A stretch of 64,000 nt of DNA, taken from Elusimicrobiota bacterium (GTDB lineage Bacteria; Elusimicrobiota; Elusimicrobia; UBA1565). The stretch is from positions 1 through 64,000 of the forward strand of contig JBAZVI010000012.1 of assembly GCA_041660925.1 (NCBI GenBank), given 5' to 3'. The notes beneath the pieces are model-generated. The model was given only the letters and a program-made list of their open reading frames with translations. It made no database searches and had not been told where the DNA came from. Made by a program: the position numbers and the translations under genes. Positions 63,201-64,000 of the stretch are shown one piece after another; position 1 is the first letter of the stretch, and every line of letters begins with the position of its first letter.

Positions 63201-64000
63201 CACAACCGCGCGCAGCCCTATCAGGTCCGCTACTCGACCAACGGCGGCACGACCTGGCTGGCCGTCTCGACGCCCAACGTCACGCTCTCGGGGAACAACG
63301 CCGCCAGGAGTCTGCAGATCCTCCAGGCGGACGGGATCGCGCTGGTCTGCTCCACCCTCCCGCTGGCGGGGACGAACCTCGTCGCGGTCAGCGTCGCCGA
63401 CTACGCGGGGAACGTCTCCACCGCGATGTACGCGATCCTGGTGGATACGCTGACCCCGGTCGCCTACACCACGCCGACGTATCCGCTCAACGGCAGCTAC
63501 GTCAACCTCCAGCCCAACTTCATGTGGACCGGCGTGCCCTATTCGAGCGCTTCGGCGATGGGCTCGCTCATCAACGCCGCGAGCTACTACCTGCAGGTCG
63601 CCAAGGACGACGCGGGCTTCGCCGCGGGGAACATCGTCGTCTCCGTCACGACGCCGGTCTACAGCGCCCTCACCGTCCCCTACTACCGCGACGACGCTCT
63701 CTATCTTTCGACGACGTCCCTCGCTCCGGGTTCCACCTACTACTGGCGCACGCGCGTCTACAACCGCAACGGGAACTACGGCCCCTGGTCGGACGCCTTC
63801 AGCTTCGTCACGGACTACTCCTCGCCCACCGGCTCCGACTACGGGAGCCGGAACTCGGCGATGTCCCTGCTGACCGAAAGCCAGTACACCGACACCCTCA
63901 TCGGGGCGACCGTCCAGCTCACGGTACAGGATGCGGTCTCCGGGCTTCTCGTCTCGACCTGGGCGCTCCCCCTCAACTTCGACGTCCCGCCCAGCGGCTT
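33267..64000 (+). CDS. Giant modular LamG/Fn3/beta-propeller surface protein (5' part; open at window end)
   Basis: The frame opens at the ATG at 33267 (in-frame TAG at 33222-33224; no other start between) and has no stop to base 64000: at least 10,244 residues. Residues 1-43 are a signal peptide with a 22-residue n-region and VAAFLAVLLAGLLVLPKVFA. Residues ~100-212 are a fibronectin III domain. Then 16 LamG_3 (concanavalin A-like) domains start near 34338, 39029, 40350, 41660, 42980, 44270, 47355, 50415, 51710, 53000, 54320, 55625, 56935, 58235, 59530 and 62570. Fn3-like linkers (TTYYWRVR, FVVDIGSP) and Ig-like linkers (SDYAGNVAT) join them, with five seven-repeat propeller blocks between. 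There is no catalytic motif. Predicted secreted or surface adhesin or glycan binder; role inferred. Codon and base use match the neighbouring genes. The C-terminus and any anchor lie outside. Confidence 0.93.
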   Translation, partial: MPPAELPAVRRSQLLPSGNRSRLVAAFLAVLLAGLLVLPKVFALRQESASFVSEPAALVQGGAASSGATFQSAGALESLGGSQSLASGFANESGALAGTPVPGAVTNLAVIARSSDSVVLQWTAPPADAENSTGTAAAYLIRYSTGPIASDADFSSATVYENAFTPLAPPQTETRLIAGLDPATTLYFSIAVLNAQGVRSPASPSVSTWTLPSPVTLVYPENLAYLGEPRPVLHWSGKAGNSYRVQVARDYAFSDVVLDSVTFNAFCASPVSLTHAQRYWWKVRDENTGEPSGARSFRVDLVAPSWGAQLQASTAAALAPWNDVAPDTIMRSSVVSVRIAVQDAFAGLLASTATPAGLVADWHLDESSGIVALDASTGGLHGVLSGYGAGTTWAAGRRGGALRLDGSSQRVDVPDSSAFDWVDYTLEAWIKTADAGAGYRRIVNQQNGGTYWLLTLLDNRLSVCVDSRDLGCTAVSVGPLLNDDAWHHVAVSRRDGDLYGFYVDGALVETRSAAAVAPHAIAAPVVLGAQAGGGQDFGGVIDGVRLFGVARSSIEVAGDFDRDLLAAGLRSRAFSVLYSTDAGGTWVQASTQSLTLQAANGETAQTILQADGLRLVTSTGYGALTDLVSFSLSDYAGNTSTGVFVIYVDTNPAPVLTYPGLGVHVNVQPNFDWYLPSTATAAGLGVGASYLLQVAQNDPSFASPVISISTPPVVQSTMSFITDAVYLSTFTLAEGATFYWRARWNTGGGTPGPWSEVSSFVTDFTPPSLSGYVSRSSSGGAIAEGGWNDDSSAVSAEFSAQDLGSGLRLSTAAVPDSMLAAPGGFGVLFSTSNSNFWFAQTRTTSYDGTVPRVSALSVYNGKLYAGLDGNVGAGEGDVYAFDGNSWTLSFNGTADAVYALAVYDGKLYAAQGKSSGSTGDVYVFDGTSWTLSYDGTQEAIRSLAAFNGRLFAGQCCSTADGDILAYDGKNWSRSYDGSQETIDSLAVYNGRLFAGQGLNFGDGTVLVYDGGAWTPSYTASYEQIASLASYNGRLYAGAGSATGNGNVLAYDGNSWTVSYPGGQEAIRSLGAYNGLLYAGQGNNAGRGDILAFDGDRWRLVYDGAKSQILALAAYEGRLYAGQGGAAGDGDVHAFTPTAPASLTGEDGSLSPELFSSGGVELLSSTNTLLCSGVAPCGATNQLVFTVMDRAGNVATSGPYAVLVDTTAPLSVSTLTCPAAMSYVNVQPNFAWSGPSTVTVVGLGPGASYYLQVAADPAFGAGDIVLSISTPAWLSSSGTVTDDTVYRSTFSLADATTYYWRVRARASLGRFGPWSDASSFVTDFAAPVVSSYVHTNSTGGFMAESQYNDANSGVLAHLAVQDAVSGLFISTAFRPGGGLDATGGFGVRYTTDAGTTWIQEGATPSFDGDKNYVLALTVFKDRLYAGLYGASGGDSDIYVYDGTSWTLNYHGTKTGVVALAEFENRLYATFGGGANGDGDIMVCDPAFSGASDVCDAGDWTFSYQGPYSTAYGLAVYNGKLYAGMGATGKADILVFDGSLWSQSFHGDGDWFWPLAAYNGNLFAGQGGAAGKGDVYSFDGSTWTKAVELAGVGNYAMQVYNKKLYVSHSNAVSKGEVRTYDGTSWALIGNSPKDLFYGFGIFNGRLYAGQGNSADMGDVFSFDGSTWTLAFNGQQESIRSFGVYDNKLFIGQGSGVGDGDVFALNTLVSTWTTIQDGTTALETLNALSLRPVYSTNTQTCGGVWPCGATDQIVFTFNDRAGNATRAGPYALIVDTRPVLTDPPNGTFVSTTTPVLTWLASRGQVQLAADDLMNAVVSSSMTQVVVNQYNAFRATGSLLDGTTYWWRARHPGYLNWASSFTFVVDVGSPALSSPRVSTDPATGPWTPLPSALYLASHTVSLRVDVQDTVSGLMASTGILQGLLFQYHFNESSGTVALDASTNAYDGTFINGSTWATGVFGSALSFNGALSQRIEIPYRPELDLRDDITLEGWIKAPNYSSAYATILSNYTGASAGYILGINYASANAGDLYFWSNGTYKSIPTSHQNFVKMNDNNWHHFAVVVTGGFTHFWIDGIWRYSAAGGPTLTTTNKTAVGSYVSGSYPLTGLLDELRVYKVARSSAQVLADYEYDQLGGYDRGQPFNVTYSTNGGLTWLYVSTANVSLDTSLNRDTSLRTLSVDGLFLANSTAAGAATNIVSFAVSDYAGNVATASYVLLVGTSPVPGLDAPADGAWVSTTQASFGWAPQTGGYHRFELSTDPSFTPLLLSSVTYNPNYVSTLTLSEMTTYYWRVRLNAANDESWSETRSFVVDIGSPTLALPQVSTDPANGPWTGLPSTTLYMTSNVVSVRIDVRDPRVGLMASTGVPQGLVAHWHLDESTGMVALDASTQGHHGFIPSTMTFTAGRRGGALYFNGAQGVSIPDSNDFIFLDYTAEAWFKTPNAGAGATRIVSQQDAVANYWQLTLNSNQPRFCDIRFGACDILGPTLNDDRWHHIAMTHENGRRFTYYVDGVIIGTRAAGVSAPINIGYNVEIGRRYDGIQYFTGAIDEVRLWNVARTTAEISADFQADQLSAFNRGQAYSVRYSTNGGTTWLFVSTENVTLTSALNRDPAWATLKAEGLELVNSTAALSDTNLVAFTAQDYAGNVSTAVFRVLVDTVPVPQLLLPPDGAYVRVATPTFVWARQTGGFHTVQVAQDAAFVQLLLSSATYNEFCRSTLTLAGATTYYWRVQRTAANSDTWSETHTFVVDVGSPTLFAGAVSTDPAAGPWTSLPSASVYMTSNVVSVRLKVQDALSGLMASTGAPQGLIGMWRLNESSGSTALDGSTTGVHGTLMNSPVWGPGRVGAALTFNGSNQYVNIPVQQNLSDNSAWTVQLWYKGGDVAANGDWGKVLVGRDNADLYANLVLTGGYAEYVHYPGAWAHNLRSYTSVADNRWHHIAYVNYPTRTGDLYVDGVREASGSSIISNPLYPFRVNTLMRGYNGAYTSGSIADVRIYTVARTTAEIAADYQTDQLAAQNRGEAFHVAYSTTGGLTWLSVSTESVSFTSSLNTDKSEATLQADGIVLVNSTGPAAPSNLVAFYASDYAGNVSTAVYSIQVDTNPVPLLLQPENGASVSTTTPGLLWTKFTNGYHSVQVSLDPSFDGIIADSATYNTFYVSTNTLQNGTTYWWRVHLTAGNVWTWSEIRSFTVDLGSPTLALPQISSDTVNEPWLDLATPVYQDTTTVSVRMTVTDPLTGLMTSTGVPQGLAAMWHFDESSGPMVLDAGTNTLNGLFNASPMWVDGKRGKALQFNGSTQWVQIPNNPKLSPSVNFTVEAWFKSVSAAPSAGIVSNYPGTANGYIMAINNGVVGNFSFYTGAQNWTTMAVPGIAANDGNWHHFAVVVVPSFFHYFVDGVWRGSTPGSPASATGAPTFIGTLYAASNWFAGTIDEVRMYNVARSSAEILADYQSDQLAGQNVGEAFNVVYSTTGGLTWLPVSTWTVSMDGGNAAKGPLFLQADGVQFVNSTGPWSENNRVAFVASDYAGNVATRAYSVYIDTHPTILAPEDGAWVSTTTPTLSWFSAQRAQVQVAADEGFASVVVDSTTQNLWLQPQPPLSEGTTYWWRARNAGYVNWSTPRTFVVDIGSPSLYAAMVTSDTVNEPWLDPASPVYLDTTVVSMRVSMRDTLSGLMLSTGLPQGLLGQWHMDEGSGTVVNDASTNSLTGLVVANSTWTQGARGGAMSFNGTSHIEVPSSPLFNLTDNFTFEAWIKTRSAAGGQCFLGNWGGSGWTACVDGGDFSLYTPSAYRKLSPPLIVNSGRWQHVAATFKAGHIDYFVDGAWRGSYNGAANPSSSAQRLEIGCQGNAGACFNGQVDEVRLYNVVRTTAQIAADYLADQLAGHHRGLAYSVSYSTNAGLTWLRHSTWTLSATSALNRSQGAVTLQADGIPVICSTGPLAPTNLVAFTVSDYAGNAATAAYVVLVDTLTPTIAVTPQFPPNGAFVNVVPNFAWLGPAPNAVSALGGSSATYVLQVSSDDVDFAAGNIVASISTPMWNQNMGITRDDATYVSTFPLTQGATYYWRVRARHQNGMYAGAWSPAWSFVLDVSSPVGTTFLYLDSAQTQRLEGEYTNMLAGATAQLTVRDLLAGLAVSSAALNGGSPVPLSGFSIRVSSNAGWTWQIVAVSTSYDGAKTYFLSFAELGGRLYAGQYGAANDSDVYGCRPELAGDPLVCDSGDWSVSYDETVTGANGFYAMTTFNGRIYAGAGGPANTHDIRTCNPAATGDPTYCEPADWSLSYNHALTGASYVLSLTPHNGKLYAGIGGGGGFGKVLVCDPTLTGNPDACETGDWTLSFDGGQEYMWGAASYNGLLYMGQGSTAGDGDIFAFNGTTWTRVYDEPPAMGSQVNGMAVYNGKLYATEYGGSADVIVYNGATWSPSLSVPELGAYSLEVFGGRLYATMGSGASMGSLYSFDGSTWTLVYRDDQEVLWTAQPFNGRLYLGRGNGAGDGDILLATPISTMTLGGTDGVKSAQTLLATGLDFIVSTNAVSCGGVAPCQATNQVAFTAADIAGNAWYFGPFAVFVDTPPLQLQPENGAYVSTTTPVFRWSSQFHAATQLQVDDDPGFGSVAVDTAASAPYQQIAYPQPLAMGTTWYWRLRVPGNPAWSPTRSFVVDVDSPSIVAAYFSTNTSAGPWWPLPSTVYSDTANVSVRFTVRDVDSGLMVSTGLLQGLVVQWHFDDGVGTKLLDSSTKALNATTVNAPLWIGGRRGSALRFNGTTQMTTLADDPNFILGDYTLMAWIRTANAGAARRRIISQQDASPYFFVLSLNNNILEWCDSRYVPTSGSGCFARGKPLNDSAWHHVAVSHTNADQFRAYVDGILIATHAAGNYAALNVAAPITVGAYSGASEYFAGDIDEVTMFSRALSTGEVVDSYQSNQLDAHHRNLAYQVRDSTDAGNTWTATSTTTQTLDGWNSDKSERTLQVDDVALICSSAPLAWTSRVSLSVSDYAGNVATAAYTILVDTLTPVAISSANYPADGTAVDLQPNFQWSGPPASSCAALGAAASNATYYLQVADGDPLFAPGSIVISVSTPVYYVNFNPYFRDDGVYLSTFSLSPDTTYYWRVRILGRNGNYAPWSPTASFVTDFSSPTGSSYASLNAALGQVLESQYTDVLNGATVQLTVQDATSGLLVSTRGIPGILDVAPGGYWVKYSTSAGRTWQDGNGAISYAHGLPYTFAYKDFNGRLYAGVGGAVNQNIIYVCNPGLSGDPDVCDPGDWSTSFGGGGGTNYAWSLESYNGKLYAGMGGTASGMVYVCNPALTGNATQCDAGDWSQQITGMGVYVMGLKVYNGKLYAAAYAGAASGAYVYAYDGATWTQSFTAPGFGFWDLGVYNGRLFAAQYNPGDIYVFDGSVWTRSMANAHPYAMGLGVYNGKLYSGGYLNGTSAGAEIFSYDGLTWTKIFNGPGSGFRTVAAFNGRLYAGQSNFAANDGLGDLYAFDGTTFTIAYNGFMEEIRSLYPWRNRLYMAPGSQAGNGNLMYFAPAATMTLSGQDATTAAETLSSQVNLVISTNATTCGGLLKPCGATNQVMFYFSNLAGGATAYGPYAVLVDSPPAQLQPEDMSAVSTTTPQFRWQAYANIPVQFQLASDAGFTGVISDSITWNNFLSSSNVLAPNATYYWRVRTQGNPNWSAIWSFVVDIGSPSLYNAQFSTAPAASNTWNALQTVYASSNIVSVRLNVQDPIAGLMTTTGVPQGLAAQWHFDESSGPMVVDAGTNTFNGYVQGNLSWVGGKRGTAVQLNGASQWLQTAPTTKLSFSRDFTVETWFKTVSPTQYISLLSNYDGNGYIMALNNPTAGDFSFWTAATWTGLTVPGIKSNDGNWHHFAVVVSPPFFHYYVDGLWRGSTAGGAANVTASAVPTFIGTLYAANYWFPGAIDEPRLYNVARSSADILSDYQSDRLAAHDDGRAFEVRYSTTGGATWLPVSTPTISITAGGNGDKDAFTLQIDSLSVVNSTAVGAATNLLAVSAADIAGNVSTMTYMVWVDSPPAAAGPADGAWVSTVSPSLSWTAGLTQVQVDDDAGFGSVAADSTTWNNFAYPTALSVNTTYYWRTKNANRFNWSDVNSFVIDADSPVFTNPQVSTSPATSSWNNLPYAVYLDSNVVSVRLNVQDSLSGLMASTGPLQGLVAQWHMDESSGILALDSSGNDYHGTIVNSPVWAPGKSGTTLNLNGTNQYINIPYQAALNLTSNFTIEAWIKTSGAAQETVIATYNNASNGYILAVNVNVAGDVALWTQAWRGFGNQRINDGNWHHIAVTLDNGGAGAKVARLFVDGSFRAAVGGSDINSSGQPTTIGTRPLLATYFPGSIDEVRVFNLVRSSAQIAADYHADQLNAYALGKSYSVRYSTNAGVSWTWLSTNSITLSATENRDQGIALLQADDIQLTVSTGSYAQTNRVAVAVSDYAGNIASATYSLYVDRPPLVVGPENGAYVSTTPVLAWDSERTDVLVQVDDNEDFSSILIDSSTKGKYLITPATLAQGTTYWWRIGNAGMGGNWRVQSFIIDITTPYIAVPEVSTDPASGPWDSPTVYVTTNVVSVRAQIQDPLAGLMVSTGLPPFLAAHWRFDESSGSVLLDASTNSLNGLIRNSPVWVPGAHGSGLKFNGTNQDVIIPAQENLRLINNFTIEVWFRTNSVATYRTLVSDGYYDGVSTWYGYMLTANGSAAGGVSFYTNGAWRNWTGLGINDGRWHHLALRFYGGNVADLFIDGIPRGIIPGGGIPSTLYQTAIGQYWGGNFYDGEIDEVSIYRVVRTTEEIVSTWQNGQLHAQSDGEAYSVLYTTNAGLTWLYVSTASVSVSGTNADKGVRTFQADGIPLVGSSDTYSSQNRVAFVASDYAGNVGTMTFIVNVDTVPAPVLIGPENGAYVSTTTPSVAWSTTSWNYHTVQFSLDPGFTQVIAASSTFNQFYISSNALTEGTTVWWRVRRTPGRSDNWSEVRSFVVDIVPTYFYAVQAATDAYSATWSDVPSDTLYFSSNVVHLRGWFRDQTSGLMASTGLPQGLIGQWHLDESSGGVALDASTNGYHGTIFNDAIEIGGRVGPALFFGSNQNIRIPYRPQLNLRDNFTLSAWIKTNSATNYNTFISNYSGGVGYILGINHASYPGRVYFYQATYGYVICDYPIVNDNGWHHVAVTYDNTTVTFYVDGTRRNSVRTASQVPSSTIQTVLGAYGDGTSYNWIGALDEVQIYGVVRSSAQILADYESSQLGAQDRGAAYSVRYSTNGGMTWLAVSTQNVAFTGYNTGKGVEMLSVSSVTLVNSTATAAATNIIAFSFSDYAGNISTSAYVILVDTVPAPAPVGPLSGTWVRVSTPTLVWAPNTGGYHSVQIASDAGFTSVVAGTATTTNTFYVSTAPLQHATTYWWRVRKTAGNETWSSTQTFVMDLGNPVFSQPEFSTNTAAALWYPFPMTNYADSSTVTVRVRVQDADSGIMATTGVPQGLVGWWRLDESSGVMTLDSSSNSIQGLLGGTAVSTWTTGIRGGALNFNSALSQQVVFPYRPELNLRTNFTVSAWFKTKTLSTAQALFGNIAGAANGFTCEINYPVVGSVGFWTNATWTSIPNLNPADGNWHQVAFVVANGAFNYYFDGAFRGAVAGAPANSSVANGFAIGSYYGGAYFNGAIDEVRAYNVALSTDEILATYQSDLLASHFRGKTYGVSVSSNSGLTWVSLSTDTVSFTSTENRDQSVGILQADGVYVPNSTAPWAFSNRVMFTAGDYAGNVATASYSVLVDTPPALDVPVDGVWVSTAKPSFTWFAATSAQIQVATDLGFSSVVIDSTTGHNFLSSSTLVSLLPATTHYWRVRHGPYAANWGPTRSFVIDLSSPALTDPQVSTAPAEGLWTPLPTSTVYMTSNVVSMRWSVRDVESGLMVTSGPPQGLVGMWHFNESTGMVALDASTQAHHGFVPSTMTWVQGRKGYALNFDGAGHHVTIADAKEFTFLNYTVEAWFKTPNAGAGQRRLVSHQDGTNYWQLTLQDNRPRFCDIRFGGCDVIGPTVNDNAWHHLAMSHESGNRFTYYLDGVVIGTRTAGAGSPIDIVNPLEIGRRYDGAVVFTGVIDEVRLYSVALTTAQVLTEYQSDQLAAQYAGKTYDVVYSTNGGVTWLHVSTQNLTFSSFSNRETGYASVQADGISLVNSTFPAAPTNIVGLSVSDYAGNVATSAFVVLVDTVAPPSLIAPVNGAYVSTTGPTFSWGPMTGGPHEVQAARDAGFTLIDMSSTTSNYYAYSPVGLQEGTTYWWRVRKAAANDNWSLVRTFVVDLASPTFTTPLVSSDSVNGVWLDLNSQVYMDTTVVSVRMSVQDPLAGLMTSTGLPQGLVGLWHLDESTGAMALDASTNGFHGTLAGTTISTWTAGARGSALWFDGARTQRVEIPYRPDFNLTNNYTVEAWFLTKTPALNQNILGNFNGATGGFILRVNQVALGDITLYHGNGNRTIPGVFPNDGKWHHLAASVSNGAVNLFLDGGFRGAVAAPAGIASTQRLEIGAAGNATVPFNGAIDEVRLYNVALTTAQILADYEADSLGAFAREKAYSVSYSTTGGVSWLPASTWTVTLDGTNADKTLRTIQVDGIPLVNSTGPWSTLDRVSLAVSDYAGNVATRTFVVYIDTHPPLLAPADGAWVSTTTPMLAWRPVPLTQAQIASDADFSSVVVDSTTRSASLQQPQPLSEGATYWWRARNSGLGNWAPPRSFVVDVGSPSIYAAQVTSDTVDEPWLDLSSQVYMATTVVSVRVKVRDTLSGLMLSTGVPNGLLALWHLDESSGASVLDASTNALNGGTVGAPVWVSGRRGAALQLNGTTQRAMIPASGLLDLRDNFTISAWVKTALGTNEVIVSNWTAANNGYGFGLNLPAAGDLYFWSNGATKSATGTKLNDNVWHNVALSVGGGRHDYYVDGVWRSSVTAGGPATSPGATIIGAWSNSTNHFSGLIDEVRVFGVVRSSAEILADYEADQLSAFSKGKAYAVLYSTNAGVTWVQVSTAVLSSDSSLNRDQGVVTLEADGIPVVCSTGPFAGTNLVGFSVSDYAGNPATASFVVFVDTLTPSLVALPRYPIDGVWVSTQPNFAWSGPPSAAVWGAGGSSASYVLQVADDDPTFGAGNIVLSISTPMWANNQGTNADDAIYISSYNLLSHGTTYYWRVRARGMGGTLGNWSAAQSFQLDYQVPTGNAYKALDSAGALLNEGQYIDVLRGATVQFNVSEPVSGLMTSSAARPFDLVSAPGAGALVRYSTSAGQSWNIGRATVSLDTTKTYVMGVTAFNDRLYAGLYSATLGDGDVYVCDPALTGDATLCDVGDWSQSFDGTKNGIWSLHAFDGKLYAGQGSAANTGDVYVCDPALTGAATVCEVGDWALSYRSNQNFTASLQAYNGKLYAGFGGGALGNAVIAVYDGVSWSTSTVLPAQELRSFGVYNGKLYAGTGNTLADLYAFDGSTWTLVYHHPSATYIFGIAPYNNKLHLAYYGAADKTVAMTYDGAAMAVTFKSPKEGFMNLLPYKGLLFATQGQSANAGALFTWDGSTWTRVFENNTELLWQMATFNDRLYFGQGNVANNGDLLVMTLASTATLTGADQTTAAQTLSATNLQLVVTTGAVSCGGSAPCAATNQVIFSVVDYAGTSAQLGPYAVRVDSPPAQQQPIDGAYVSTTTPSFAWISQIHAPTQLQVDDDPAFGSVDIDTTTSAPYQGVKYPQPLALGTTWYWRLRVPSNPNWSTVWSFVVDVDSPALLNARVSTAPGVGPWWTLPSMVYMDTQVVSVRVDVQDPAAGLMVSTGLPQGLVAQWHLDEASGTMTLDSSSSDFHGTLIGNPGWVSGRRGGALRLNGISQYVQVSDNNTFILGDYTLMSWIRTTDAGAGRRRLVNQQDGTNYWALNLNGNQLEWCDSHDNATGGCFARGKLLNDGAWHHLAVSRTNGDQYRAYVDGVMIATHASIAGAAFNIVSPVTIGNQYSVGQYYTGDVDEVSVYNRALSTGEVVSSYLYDQLTAHNRAQPYQVRYSTNGGTTWLAVSTPNVTLSGNNAARSLQILQADGIALVCSTLPLAGTNLVAVSVADYAGNVSTAMYAILVDTLTPVAYTTPTYPLNGSYVNLQPNFMWTGVPYSSASAMGSLINAASYYLQVAKDDAGFAAGNIVVSVTTPVYSALTVPYYRDDALYLSTTSLAPGSTYYWRTRVYNRNGNYGPWSDAFSFVTDYSSPTGSDYGSRNSAMSLLTESQYTDTLIGATVQLTVQDAVSGLLVSTWALPLNFDVPPSG
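34338..34970 (+). other. LamG domain 1 of the giant protein
   Basis: Starts at about residue 358 (GLVADWHLDESSGIVALDAS). It carries the usual LamG_3 landmarks: GGALRLDGSSQRVDVPDSSA, DYTLEAWIKT, DDAWHHVAVSRRDGD, FYVDGALV and VIDGVRLFGVARSS. It is isolated from the other LamG domains by two propellers and has a Cys pair (SVCVDSRDLGC). Confidence 0.85.
35820..36690 (+). other. Propeller block 1 (seven kelch-like repeats)
   Basis: Seven consecutive repeats of about 41 residues with the pattern YNGKLYAGxG...GDVYAFDGNSWTLSY, e.g. SVYNGKLYAGLDGNVGAGEG and AVYDGKLYAAQGKSSGSTGD. The seventh (AAYEGRLYAGQGGAAGDGDV) lacks the final W strand. A seven-bladed beta-propeller is the natural structural reading. 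Confidence 0.75.
37490..38380 (+). other. Propeller block 2 (seven kelch-like repeats)
   Basis: Again seven repeats, from TVFKDRLYAGLYGASGGDSD to GVYDNKLFIGQGSGVGDGDV. Repeat 2 has an insertion with a Cys pair (VCDPAFSGASDVCDAGDW). The block is followed by a Cys-pair linker (TCGGVWPCGATDQIVFTF). Confidence 0.75.
39029..44870 (+). repeat. Tandem array of LamG modules 2-6 in the giant gene
   Basis: Five modules of ~1.28-1.34 kb, each LamG (about 205 aa), then an Ig-like linker (STNGGLTWLYVSTANVSL and SDYAGNVATASY), then an Fn3-like linker (TTYYWRVR, SFVVDIGSPTL) and the lead-in (LMASTGVPQGLVAHWHLDES). LamG 4 (from 41660) is the most divergent, without a close partner elsewhere in the window. 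LamG 3 contains a Cys pair (RFCDIRFGACD). Confidence 0.85.
45735..46715 (+). other. Propeller block 3 (seven kelch-like repeats)
   Basis: Seven repeats from FAELGGRLYAGQYGAANDSD to QPFNGRLYLGRGNGAGDGDI. The first three blades carry Cys-pair insertions (GCRPELAGDPLVCDSGDW, TCNPAATGDPTYCEPADW, VCDPTLTGNPDACETGDW). Followed by the Cys-pair linker SCGGVAPCQATNQVAFTA. Confidence 0.75.
47355..47985 (+). other. LamG domain 7 of the giant protein, between two propellers
   Basis: Starts with LVVQWHFDDGVGTKLLDSST. Distinctive features (ILGDYTLMAWIRT, EWCDSRY, CFARGKPLND, IATHA, RALSTGEVV) recur only in LamG 16 at 62570, marking the two as partners of one duplication. Confidence 0.85.
48865..49797 (+). 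other. Propeller block 4 (seven kelch-like repeats)
   Basis: Seven repeats from AYKDFNGRLYAGVGGAVNQN to YPWRNRLYMAPGSQAGNGNL. Blades 1 and 2 have Cys-pair insertions (VCNPGLSGDPDVCDPGDW, VCNPALTGNATQCDAGDW). Followed by the linker TCGGLLKPCGATNQVMFYF. Confidence 0.75.
50415..60150 (+). repeat. Tandem array of LamG modules 8-15 in the giant gene
   Basis: Eight uninterrupted modules at intervals of 1,286-1,320 bp. Each has the same LamG, Ig-like and Fn3-like order. Closest partners by eye: LamG 8 with 5 (DESSGPMVxDAGTNTxNG, SNDGNWHHFAVVV, TFIGTLYAA), 11 with 2 (IPYRPxLxLRD), 13 with 3 (RFCDIRFGGCD, EIGRRYDG), and the 15 lead-in with the 6 lead-in (TSDTVxEPWLD, LSGLMLSTG). Confidence 0.85.
61010..61945 (+). 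other. Propeller block 5 (seven kelch-like repeats)
   Basis: Seven repeats from TAFNDRLYAGLYSATLGDGD to ATFNDRLYFGQGNVANNGDL. Blades 1 and 2 have Cys-pair insertions (VCDPALTGDATLCDVGDW, VCDPALTGAATVCEVGDW). Followed by SCGGSAPCAATNQVIFSVV. Confidence 0.75.
62570..63200 (+). other. LamG domain 16 of the giant protein
   Basis: Starts with LVAQWHLDEASGTMTLDSSS. It shares the LamG 7-specific blocks ILGDYTLMSWIRT, EWCDSHDNATGGCFARGK, IATHAS and RALSTGEVVSSY. The sequence after it repeats the lead-in that precedes propeller blocks, so another propeller should follow just outside the window. Confidence 0.85.

Overview
The window looks like a piece of a GC-rich chromosome from a Gram-negative (diderm) bacterium. 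The outer membrane is implied by a TolC-like channel, an O-antigen ligase-like polymerase, lipobox proteins and a beta-barrel protein, and there is a type IV pilus/type II secretion ATPase. The lineage cannot be proven from sequence alone. Gene style (GC-rich, FlgD-like C-termini, repeated G-I-G-T-x-x-P fibre motifs, enormous LamG proteins) makes Elusimicrobiota, or possibly Omnitrophota, my best guess. I see no rRNA, tRNA or CRISPR array.

Positions 1-33,058 hold ordinary, tightly packed operons. (i) Minus strand, 7,472-123: DUF192 protein, PilB/GspE ATPase, GAF/HD-GYP protein, O-antigen ligase-like protein, beta-barrel protein and a CNNM-CBS-EIIA fusion. (ii) Minus strand, 12,126-7,859: elongation factor P, a HAD phosphatase, a lower-GC subtilase and a trypsin-like protease. 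(iii) Two glycosyltransferases converging on a shared TTAA stop, then a HEAT-repeat protein. (iv) Minus strand, 21,295-15,430: RdgB, TPR protein, CsgG-like lipoprotein, TPR protein, MurC and RsmA. (v) Plus strand, 21,339-25,855: BON lipoprotein, TolC, membrane fusion protein, ABC ATPase and MacB-like permease, a complete tripartite exporter. A Y1/REP-associated transposase unit with 25-bp inverted ends sits between this exporter and mutY.

A family of roughly 300-bp inverted-repeat elements occurs three times (1-126 partial, 7,558-7,854, 16,205-16,515). Each directly abuts or overlaps stop or start codons, and each can be read as a conserved EDSLSYLSxEQRG peptide.

Positions 28,619-64,000 are the accessory surface region. 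A transposase-like helix-turn-helix gene is translationally chained to three tandem paralogous secreted fibre-like proteins (minus strand). Diverging from it, a single plus-strand reading frame opens at 33,267 and has no stop through the end of the window: at least 10,244 codons. It encodes a signal peptide, a fibronectin III-like domain, 16 LamG (concanavalin A-like) domains joined by Fn3/Ig-like linkers, and five blocks of exactly seven kelch-like repeats, probably seven-bladed beta-propellers. The modules follow a regular 1.3 kb / 3.05 kb rhythm, and a larger ~15.2-15.3 kb register indicates segmental duplication inside the gene. The gene continues beyond the window. This giant modular surface protein and its divergent HTH/fibre operon are the main discovery candidates.
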